From NCBI GenBank assembly GCA_048549915.1, contig JBLYYE010000039.1, forward strand, positions 1-5,319: a stretch of DNA of 5,319 nt, given 5' to 3'. The position numbers and the translations under genes were made by a program. Below the pieces are notes generated by a model. The model did no database searches. It was not told where the DNA came from and was given only the letters and a program-made list of their open reading frames with translations. This DNA comes from LSUCC0057 sp048549915 (GTDB taxonomy: Bacteria > Pseudomonadota > Gammaproteobacteria > Pseudomonadales > Porticoccaceae). Position 1 is the stretch's first letter; the number at the start of each line of letters is the position of its first letter. This document shows, piece by piece, positions 1-4,760 of the stretch.

Positions 1-253
1 CCTCACCCGAGGCATACATGATTGCCAAGTTGTACTGTGAACCGACATGTTCCTGCTCAGCGGCTGCTTTGTACCACCTTATCGCCTCCAGCTTGTTCTC
101 TGGTAGGAAAGCACCAGTATCATAATATAAAGCTAGTTATGATTGAGCTTCCGCATCACCAGATTCAGCTCTCGTCATCAAACTATCTATGTATACATCG
201 GCATTTACTGTCTGAAATGCCAAAGAGGCAATTAGTGCTATTAGAAATCTCAT
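1..253 (-). pseudogene. Sel1-like repeat protein, 5' part, interrupted by an in-frame stop
   Basis: Read leftward from ATG at 253, the frame gives a signal peptide (MRFLIALIASLAFQTVNA, probable cleavage after the V-N-A at residues 16-18) and then the start of a Sel1/TPR-like helical repeat (SLMTRAESGDAEAQS). Codon 39 (bases 139-137) is TAA. The same frame then continues open to the window edge with textbook Sel1 sequence: LALYYDTG, an EAIRWYKAAAEQ helix, and GSQYNLAIMYASGE. Nothing else is shifted, so one nonsense substitution of a Lys, Gln or Tyr-type codon explains it. Sel1 proteins are usually exported or cytoplasmic scaffolds for protein-protein contacts; the partner here is unknown. An in-frame ATG at 265 is an alternative start, but a GGACGG sequence just before 253 favours 253. 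The 3' end lies outside the window. The rightward ORF over this stretch (22-255) has no recognisable features and is its shadow. The family call is firm; whether the gene is dead or the base is a sequencing error is open. Confidence 0.8.
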
Positions 254-288
254 AAGTCCGTCCATAGATTGTATTAAGCGACTTGTTG

Positions 289-317
289 ATTATCGTACAG
301 TGCTATAGCGCTAGCAA
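289..317 (-). promoter_or_regulatory. Candidate sigma-70 promoter of the Sel1 gene
   Basis: On the minus strand, TTGCTA (317-312, four of six matches to the -35 consensus) and GATAAT (294-289, five of six to the -10 consensus) are separated by exactly 17 bases. This would start transcription near 282, giving a leader of about 29 bases before the ATG at 253. This is prediction by eye only; its spacing and its placement before a real signal-peptide start are the support. Confidence 0.4.
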
Positions 318-545
318 ATGCCTTCCTTTCTGAAATTAGCTTCTGATGAATTTGGACAGGTACATCTACATGTTTAAGAACTCAACAGCCCCCCCCGCCC
401 CATTACGGAGTAGAGTTCAAATATTGAGGATAACCGCGTACACACAAACGTACGCACATCTTCTATTTGGAATTGATTGACTAGCAAGATATTAAAGCCA
501 ATAATTACAACGTGTACGGGCAGTATGGCTATCCGAAAGCGCTTG
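318..545. other. A+T-rich non-coding stretch between the Sel1 promoter and the tRNA remnant
   Basis: I see no convincing gene here. The leftward ORF 374-574 begins inside the antisense of the tRNA remnant and has no domain-like sequence. The one notable feature is a cytosine tract, C8-G-C4 at 389-401, in otherwise A+T-rich DNA. If an integrated element ends at the tRNA remnant, this is its terminal non-coding segment. Confidence 0.4.
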
Positions 546-573
546 CAGAGTTCGAATCTCTCCGGGTGCGCCA
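546..573 (+). other. tRNA 3'-end fragment (T arm, acceptor 3' strand, CCA): remnant or attachment site
   Basis: The T stem-loop reads CAGAG / TTCGAAT / CTCTC, with the universal TTC-A T-loop at 551-557. It is followed by the acceptor 3' strand CGGGTGC (563-569), discriminator G570 and an encoded CCA at 571-573. Four of five T-stem pairs form; the outermost is C-C. The partner acceptor strand GCACCCG is absent from the preceding 100 bases, and no D or anticodon arm can be folded, so this is not a complete tRNA. The G discriminator with this acceptor fits a gammaproteobacterial tRNA-Arg or tRNA-Ser, but identity cannot be set without the anticodon. A 3' tRNA piece followed directly by its terminator is the usual form of the distal att site left when an element integrates into a tRNA gene. 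A decayed tRNA is the alternative. Confidence 0.72.
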
Positions 574-576
574 AAT

Positions 577-604
577 AAAAACCTCAGCTTGCTGAGGTTT
601 TTTT
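577..604 (+). terminator. Rho-independent terminator following the tRNA 3' end
   Basis: ACCTCAGC (581-588) and GCTGAGGT (591-598) are perfect complements around a two-base TT centre (in practice a CTTG tetraloop). An A tract lies before the stem and seven Ts (598-604) follow. It begins four bases after the CCA, where tRNA genes normally carry their terminator. It therefore supports reading 546-573 as a true tRNA 3' end that kept its original downstream context. Confidence 0.88.
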
Positions 605-694
605 GGCAGTCGGAGAATGAGAACTCCCCCAGTTCGACTGAATGCACAGTATTCAGAACAAGGAACGCAGCGACGAAGCCCGCAGGGCCCTAAC
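605..694. other. Short non-coding spacer between tRNA terminator and IS element
   Basis: No gene is supported. CTGAAT (638-643) and ATTCAG (651-656) can form a 6-bp hairpin with a seven-base loop, without a T tract. The stretch is more GC-rich than bases 1-545, consistent with lying on the resident-chromosome side of the tRNA remnant. Confidence 0.35.
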
Positions 695-721
695 TGTAGT
701 GGTCTACTAAAGCTGGACACT
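695..721 (+). repeat. IS left terminal inverted repeat (IRL)
   Basis: Its 27 bases pair with the reverse complement of 1899-1925, with mismatches only at IRL positions 11, 14, 18 and 26. The outermost ten bases are identical. A TGGACA hexamer at 714-719 could serve as a -35 box for the transposase, but no good -10 box follows at the right distance. Confidence 0.88.
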
Positions 722-747
722 CAACTAAGTGGTAATCTACCACTCGA

Positions 748-753
748 AAGGAG
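748..753 (+). promoter_or_regulatory. Ribosome binding site of the original orfA start
   Basis: AAGGAG lies eight bases before ATG at 762, which opens MRKRRTYIREFKREA, the usual OrfA N-terminus. This shows that 762, not the GTG at 787 in the other frame, is the native start. The GTG has no Shine-Dalgarno sequence before it. Confidence 0.8.
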
Positions 754-761
754 TGTTCACT

Positions 762-863
762 ATGAGAAAAAGACGCACGTACATTCGTGAGTTCAAGCGC
801 GAAGCGCGCCACCATGGTCCTAGATCAAGGCCATCCCTCGGCGCACATCAGTTTACAGCTTGA
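762..863 (+). pseudogene. IS3 transposase orfA, native start, prematurely terminated by a frameshift
   Basis: From ATG 762 the frame gives 15 residues that match OrfA N-termini (MRKRRTYIREFKREA), then unrelated residues and a TGA at 861-863, for 33 codons in all. The expected continuation (ATMVLDQGHPSAHISLQLDVSENSLRRW) is in the next frame, beginning at the GCGCGCC around 798-804. One extra base there would explain the break exactly: KREA joins ATMVLDQG if a single C is skipped. The first helix of the DNA-binding domain is therefore cut off from the rest of the transposase. Confidence 0.72.
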
Positions 864-1917
864 TGTTAGCGAGAATAGTTTACGGCGCTGGGTTCAACAA
901 GTTCAGTTTGGGCGTAATGGGGGCGTTCCCGAGACCAAGGCTCTCACCGATGAACAACGAGAGATCCAAAAGCTCAAGGCGCGTATTAACGATCTGGAGC
1001 GAGACAAATCCATAAAAAAAGGCTACAGCGCTCTTGGTATCGGAAGAGATCAATCGATAAAATTGATTGATCGACTGAGAGCGCATGAGACCGTTGAACG
1101 ACTCTGCCGCCTCTTGGGTGTCTGTCGATCTAGTTACTATGCCGCGAAGAACCGCCGCCAGGTGATCAACGTCCAGCGGCATTGTCAGCGTGCGAAGTTA
1201 CAAGAACTCTTTGAGGACTCTCGTCGGTCAGCCGGCAGCCGTACGCTTGTGCTGCAGATGAAAGACGCGGGCTTTCCTATCGGGCGCGTCAAAGTACGCA
1301 GCTTGATGAGAGAGTCTAGCTTGGCCTCTCGGCAGCCCGGACATAGGTATAAGCGAACCGGGCAAGCGCGTGTCGATATCCCTAATCTTCTGGACCGACA
1401 GTTTGATGTAACCACGCCAAACAAGGTGTGGTGCGGCGACATCACCTACGTGTGGACTGGCGAGCAGTGGAGCTATTTGGCGGTTGTTATTGATCTGTGC
1501 GCTTGCAGGGTCGTCGGATGGGTCTTGTCAGAGAAACCCGACGCCAAACTCGTTATTGAGGCGCTGAACCGCGCTGTTGAGTTCAGAGGGGTAACCCCCG
1601 GGCTCATGTTCCATTCAGATCAGGGAAGCCAGTATGCTTCTCGGAATTTTCAACAGATGCTTTGGCGCCATCGAATCAAACAGAGCATGAGTCGACGAGG
1701 CAATTGTTGGGATAACGCGCCAATGGAGCGCCTGTTCCGCAGTTTGAAGACGGAATGGATACCGCCTTTGGGCTATCGATCTGTCAACGCAGCGAGAGAG
1801 GATCTAAGTCGCTATTTGGAAGGCTACTACAATTGGCAAAGACCACATACCGCAAATGACGGATTGCCGCCCGCGGTGGCGGAAGGAAAACCTAATTTAC
1901 TGTCCAGTTTTGGTTGA
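787..1917 (+). CDS. IS3-family transposase, fused OrfAB frame with damaged N-terminus
   Basis: This DDE transposase would act on the ends of its own element. In the 376-residue open frame, residues 8-40 are an OrfA helix-turn-helix lacking its first helix. Residues about 55-78 are a charged leucine-zipper-like helix (KALTDEQREIQKLKARINDLE), 92-200 an HTH_21-type region (LIDRLRAHETVERLCRLLGVCRSSYY), and 205-365 the rve integrase core. The catalytic residues are visible: D218 (CGDITY), D278 (HSDQGSQY) and E314 (NAPMERLFRSLK), with 35 residues between the last two and K321 seven after the Glu, the family signature. The GTG start at 787 is only the first available start in this frame; the native start is 762. 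At 1014-1020 seven As replace the usual six of A-AAA-AAG, joining orfA and orfB without frameshifting. The stop lies inside the right terminal repeat. The core looks intact, but normal expression is doubtful. Confidence 0.85.
   Translation: MSSSAKRATMVLDQGHPSAHISLQLDVSENSLRRWVQQVQFGRNGGVPETKALTDEQREIQKLKARINDLERDKSIKKGYSALGIGRDQSIKLIDRLRAHETVERLCRLLGVCRSSYYAAKNRRQVINVQRHCQRAKLQELFEDSRRSAGSRTLVLQMKDAGFPIGRVKVRSLMRESSLASRQPGHRYKRTGQARVDIPNLLDRQFDVTTPNKVWCGDITYVWTGEQWSYLAVVIDLCACRVVGWVLSEKPDAKLVIEALNRAVEFRGVTPGLMFHSDQGSQYASRNFQQMLWRHRIKQSMSRRGNCWDNAPMERLFRSLKTEWIPPLGYRSVNAAREDLSRYLEGYYNWQRPHTANDGLPPAVAEGKPNLLSSFG
1014..1060 (+). promoter_or_regulatory. Altered translational frameshift site and orfA tail of the IS
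   Basis: IS3-family elements make OrfAB by -1 slippage at an A6G heptamer. Here the run is A7 followed by GG (1014-1022). Skipping one A gives the canonical OrfA ending, KKATALLVSEEINR with TAA at 1058-1060. Reading straight through gives the OrfB frame (KKGYSALGIGRD...). So the run as sequenced reverses the usual default: fusion is in frame and OrfA alone would need a slip. A possible stem, ATCAATC/GATTGAT (1049-1055 with 1065-1071), lies about 28 bases downstream, where stimulatory structures are often found. Confidence 0.7.
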
Positions 1918-1925
1918 CCACTACA
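1899..1925 (-). repeat. IS right terminal inverted repeat (IRR)
   Basis: It is the inverted partner of 695-721 (23 of 27 bases) and ends in CCACTACA. The transposase stop codon (1915-1917) lies within it, a common economy in IS elements. Confidence 0.88.
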
Positions 1926-2149
1926 GATCAAGCAGGGCATAGTTAGGATTGAATGAGACTAGATCATTTTCACTAAAGATCATCTCTTTACTGCTTAAGT
2001 CAGCCGTTGGCCGCGCAAAAATCAAATCCCGCACGAATAAGGTTATTGGTGGCCGCGGCGCTAGAACTGGCGGGCACTGAGCGTTAGTATGGCTAAAGGA
2101 TTTTTGTTGGCTCCGTGCAGTGCCCGATCCTAACAGGTACAGCCCGCTT
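1926..2149. other. Intergenic region between IS and AraC regulator, with a possible truncated leftward ORF start
   Basis: No complete gene is supported. On the minus strand an open frame runs into the IS and is ended only by the TAG of the IS terminus. From an ATG at 1983 it reads MIFSENDLVSFNPNYALLDL, which I do not recognise. It could be the start of a divergent gene cut by the element, or chance. The rest is the upstream region of the regulator and includes the inverted repeat listed separately. Confidence 0.35.
2071..2126. repeat. 9-bp inverted repeat upstream of the AraC-type regulator
   Basis: CGGGCACTG (2071-2079) and CAGTGCCCG (2118-2126) are perfect inverted copies with 38 bases between them. 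They end 23 bases before the regulator's ATG. They could be paired half-sites for the regulator itself or for another DNA-binding protein, or a long-loop hairpin in the leader RNA. Function is inferred from position only. Confidence 0.45.
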
Positions 2150-3178
2150 ATGGTAAAACCGCTGGAACGCAATCAAGTTAAGACCTCTATTGCCAGCTGG
2201 TCATTTGCACTGGCAGCGGCGCTGCGCGACTATGGGCACGACGCCGATCGGGTTTTTGCCGATGCTGGGATCAATTTATCAGCAGTGAGATCGCCGGCTG
2301 AGCGGTTAGCGGTCAATCAAGTGCAGCAGGTGTGGCGCTTTGCCGCGCTGCACTGCGACGACGAGTTTGGCTTTGCAGTAGCGCGCCATTTAAACGTCAC
2401 CTCTTTTCACGCACTAGGCGCGGCGCTCTACTACAGCGATTCGATCCTCTCACTGCTGCAACGGTTAGTCCGCTATCGCTGTGTGATTAGCCACAGTTTT
2501 CTCGCCGACCTGATTGAGCATCGCGAGCAATTTACCCTGGTAGTTGTTGATCAGCGCAGCATTCAAAGTGACATCACCCATGAGGCGCTATTGGCTACGG
2601 TTGCGACCATGGTCAACACCCTGCAGCCAGACAGCAGCACACTTTGCGCCGTGCAGTTAAAAAGCCACGCCGGCGCCCGCCGCGATCAGATCGAGGCATT
2701 TTTCCGCTGCCCAGTGCAGTTCGACACCCACCAAAGCTCGATTAGCTTTAACAGGGCGTGCGCTCAGTCAACCCTGCGAAATGGTAACAGCGAGCTAGCT
2801 GCTGCTCAGGACCAGTTGGTTGAGCATTACATCGCGTCCAACGGGTTGATTAGTGAGTATATGTTGCGGGTGAAAGATGCCATCCACCAGCAGCTGTCGA
2901 GCGGCAATATAGACATAGAGCGTGTCGCCGTGCGGCTCCACGTAACGGTACGCACCCTACAGCGTCGGCTTGCAGCCGAAAACAGCTCTTATCATGCCTT
3001 GGTCGACCAGGTGCGGGCCAAAAACGCCTTGGTGCTGGCGCAACAACCCCAGCTCAACACGCTGGAACTGGCCCTGCAGTTGGGGTTTCAAGACGCCGGC
3101 AGCTTTCGGCGCAACTTTAAGCGGTGGACTGGTACCACCGTAACCGGCTACCGCCAACAACTGAGGAACGGAAGTTGA
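2150..3178 (+). CDS. AraC-family transcriptional regulator (ArgR/OruR-like, Arabinose_bd N-terminal domain)
   Basis: This is a cytoplasmic DNA-binding activator or repressor, 342 residues from ATG 2150, a normal length for this AraC subgroup. Residues about 15-200 match the Arabinose_bd-type ligand-sensing domain (DADRVFADAGINLSAVRSPAERL, then NVTSFHALGAALYYSDSILSLLQRLVRY). Residues about 240-338 are the AraC/XylS DNA-binding domain with two helix-turn-helices: IERVAVRLHVTVRTLQRRLA at 256-275 and LELALQLGFQDAGSFRRNFKRWTG at 305-328, the second being the family signature. A GTG at 2120 would add ten residues, but its nearest purine run (AAGGA, 2096-2100) is 19 bases away and the extension looks unlike a protein start. 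I prefer ATG 2150, preceded by a weak ACAGG. The gene converges on the sulfatase with 18 bp between stop codons and no terminator between. Control of the sulfatase/receptor operon is likely by proximity but unproven. The ligand is unknown. Confidence 0.9.
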   Translation: MVKPLERNQVKTSIASWSFALAAALRDYGHDADRVFADAGINLSAVRSPAERLAVNQVQQVWRFAALHCDDEFGFAVARHLNVTSFHALGAALYYSDSILSLLQRLVRYRCVISHSFLADLIEHREQFTLVVVDQRSIQSDITHEALLATVATMVNTLQPDSSTLCAVQLKSHAGARRDQIEAFFRCPVQFDTHQSSISFNRACAQSTLRNGNSELAAAQDQLVEHYIASNGLISEYMLRVKDAIHQQLSSGNIDIERVAVRLHVTVRTLQRRLAAENSSYHALVDQVRAKNALVLAQQPQLNTLELALQLGFQDAGSFRRNFKRWTGTTVTGYRQQLRNGS

Positions 3179-3196
3179 CCACAGCGCAGCAACCCG

Positions 3197-4747
3197 CTAT
3201 TCAACGAAGGGCGATTTAATCTCAGACTCCGGCGCCCACTGCTCACCCCACTTCTGTTTAAACAGCCCGGGGCGAATCACCGAACCTTTGGCGACACCGC
3301 CACGCCACAAATCGTAGGCGGGGTCGGAGTAAACCGCAAAAAAGTGCTCGAGCTTGCTGCGCAAGGCATCTATCTGCGCTTGGTATTGGGGCTGGCTGGC
3401 GAGATTGTTGCGCTGCTCGGGGTCGCGCTGCATATCATAGAGCTCCGGTTCGCCGAGCCCCTCGAGACGCTGCCAGTAAGCAAACTCAGGGGTGCGCACT
3501 CCGCGGGTCTCCTCCATTTCGTAATACACTTCGTTGTGCCACGCACCGTCAGCACCCTTGAGCAGTGCCGAGAAGCTACGACCGGGGCTACTCTCCAGCT
3601 CAACATCGCCAAAACCTAAGTAGTCCAACAGTGTCACTGGCAGATCGTACTGACCGACCAGCTCGTCGCGGCGGCTGCCGGCACCGCGACCGTCGGGCTG
3701 ACGAATAATCAACGGGATACGCATAGCCGCTTCATAGAGGTTAGTAGGGCGCGTCACCACGGTGTGTTCCCAGAGCCCATATTGGCCGTAAAAGTTGCCT
3801 TGATCGGTAGAGAAAACCACCAGAGTATTCTCTGCAAGGCCGTTGGCTTCAAGCGCTTTTAAGACGATACCGACACCATCGTCGACAATGGTGTTTTGCG
3901 AGGCGACATTAGCCATGGTGGCGCGATCGTTGTGCATCTGCAGCCCTAAGATCAGCATCCGGTGGAGAAACTCCGGCGTTTCTGGGTCGAGTATTTGATC
4001 GACAAGATTTTTACTGTAAGCGTTGCGCGGAAACGACAGGAATGGCGAGTCCAGATAGCTTTGGTAGTGGCGATTGCGGGCCGGGCCAAAGTTGGTCGGC
4101 GGGTTGAGATAGGGGCCATCAAAATTTAACTGTAGATAAAAGGGCTGACTCTTGTCGACATGGTTTAAATAGTCTACAGCGCGCTCGGCAAAGAAATCGA
4201 CAATGTGTCGGTCTTTAACCACGTACTGCTCGCCGTTGTCGATGACGTGGTTGTCCCAAAAGTCGACGGTGTGGCCATCGGCAAAGGTTACCCAGTGCTG
4301 GTAACCGAGCGAAGGCTGCCACGGCTGACCCAGATGCCACTTACCGATCATTGCGGTTTGGTAGCCGCGGTTGGCTAAAGTCAACGGCAGGGTGCGAAAC
4401 TCAGCCACCGCAGACCAGTCGCTCGGCCAGGTGTGCAGCATCTCATCATCGAGCCAGTCGTGCAGGCCATGTTGCGATGGCATCAAGCCAGTCATCAGCG
4501 TGGCGCGGGCCGGCGAACACATACCGTTGACCGCAAACGCCTGAGTAAAGAGTGTGCCCTGCTCGGCGAGGCGGTCAATATTGGGAGTGCGTACCTCGGG
4601 GTTACCGTAGGCGCCCAGAAGTGAAGCAGGCTGGTTGTCGGTAAGAATAAAGAGAAGATTGAGCGGTTCAGCCGGTGCGCTGTTGCTCTCAACCGCCAAC
4701 AACAGACTCACCGTAACAACCAGCCACCGAACCACTGCATTTTTCAA
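3197..4747 (-). CDS. Secreted type I (formylglycine-dependent) sulfatase
   Basis: This alkaline-phosphatase-fold S1 sulfatase hydrolyses sulfate esters. It has 516 residues, with a signal peptide at about 1-24 (VVRWLVVTVSLLLAV core, SNSA), so it acts in the periplasm or outside. C77 in CSPAR (77-81) is the Cys that a formylglycine-generating enzyme would oxidise; it is followed by ATLMTG. Other visible core residues are D37 (LTDNQ), R81, K136 and H138 (GKWHLG), and D315 (FSTDQG). Relative to textbook sulfatases, N38 replaces the second metal-binding Asp, Q316 replaces Asn/His, NFDGPYLNPP carries Tyr where a PH motif is usual, and TRPTNLYE replaces KGTTYEGG. These may mark a subfamily. The C-terminal subdomain ends with the usual ELYDMQRDPEQRNNLA. 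It lies 13 bp downstream of the receptor gene and is surely co-transcribed. The substrate cannot be read from sequence; a sulfated glycan or small sulfate ester is likely. Confidence 0.93.
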   Translation of the reverse strand: MKNAVVRWLVVTVSLLLAVESNSAPAEPLNLLFILTDNQPASLLGAYGNPEVRTPNIDRLAEQGTLFTQAFAVNGMCSPARATLMTGLMPSQHGLHDWLDDEMLHTWPSDWSAVAEFRTLPLTLANRGYQTAMIGKWHLGQPWQPSLGYQHWVTFADGHTVDFWDNHVIDNGEQYVVKDRHIVDFFAERAVDYLNHVDKSQPFYLQLNFDGPYLNPPTNFGPARNRHYQSYLDSPFLSFPRNAYSKNLVDQILDPETPEFLHRMLILGLQMHNDRATMANVASQNTIVDDGVGIVLKALEANGLAENTLVVFSTDQGNFYGQYGLWEHTVVTRPTNLYEAAMRIPLIIRQPDGRGAGSRRDELVGQYDLPVTLLDYLGFGDVELESSPGRSFSALLKGADGAWHNEVYYEMEETRGVRTPEFAYWQRLEGLGEPELYDMQRDPEQRNNLASQPQYQAQIDALRSKLEHFFAVYSDPAYDLWRGGVAKGSVIRPGLFKQKWGEQWAPESEIKSPFVE

Positions 4748-4760
4748 CGTTTAATTCCTG
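4747..4760 (-). promoter_or_regulatory. Shine-Dalgarno deciding a TTG start for the sulfatase
   Basis: On the minus strand CAGGA (4760-4756) sits eight bases before TTG at 4747, which opens KNAVVRWLVVTVSLLL, a good signal peptide. The nearby ATG (4740-4738) is in a different frame. Starting further inside would destroy the leader, so TTG is the best start. A rare start may tune output below that of the receptor. Confidence 0.75.

Larger units (their letters stand above)
695..1925 (+). mobile_element. IS3-family insertion sequence (1231 bp)
   Basis: The element is bounded by 27-bp terminal inverted repeats starting TGTAGTGGTC and ending GACCACTACA, matching at 23 of 27 positions, with the TG...CA termini typical of IS3. 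It encodes an OrfA/OrfB-type transposase with a DD35E core and has a poly-A frameshift site between the two parts. The length of about 1.2 kb is normal for the family. The flanking bases (TAAC before, GATC after) give no 3-4 bp target duplication. I would place it near the IS3/IS51-like groups from the protein motifs but cannot name the element. With orfA apparently broken, the copy is probably not self-mobile, though both ends look intact and could be moved in trans. Confidence 0.92.

Noticed and set aside
22..255. Rightward 77-residue ORF
   Set aside because: It has no RBS or recognisable domain and is exactly antisense to the Sel1 frame, which has a signal peptide and repeat motifs.
481..573. 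Complete tRNA gene ending at 573
   Set aside because: The required 5' acceptor strand GCACCCG is absent and no D or anticodon arm can be formed in the preceding 90 bases, so only the 3' fragment is supported.
374..720. Two leftward ORFs (374-574 and 529-720) overlapping the tRNA remnant
   Set aside because: Both contain the antisense of the tRNA T arm and acceptor, a common source of false ORFs, and neither has a plausible RBS or protein-like sequence.
880..1445. Minus-strand ORFs inside the transposase
   Set aside because: They are antisense shadows of a gene with clear DDE motifs.
682..1938. GCAGGGC on both sides of the IS (682-688 and 1932-1938), each six bases from an end
   Set aside because: A target duplication must touch the ends. 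A 7-mer direct repeat six bases out is more simply chance, and the sequences between it and the IS differ.
2105..2133. Possible regulator promoter TTGTTG plus 17 bases plus TCCTAA
   Set aside because: The -10 match is poor and the position would leave almost no leader before 2150, so I do not list it as a feature.
1921..2172. 83-residue leftward ORF as a full gene
   Set aside because: Its start lies inside the regulator coding region and its stop is supplied by the IS end. Only the short internal start at 1983 is worth considering, as a possible truncated gene.
3344..4692. ORFs 3344-3619, 3370-3612, 4433-4624 and 4495-4692
   Set aside because: All lie within the sulfatase coding region in other frames and have no family features.
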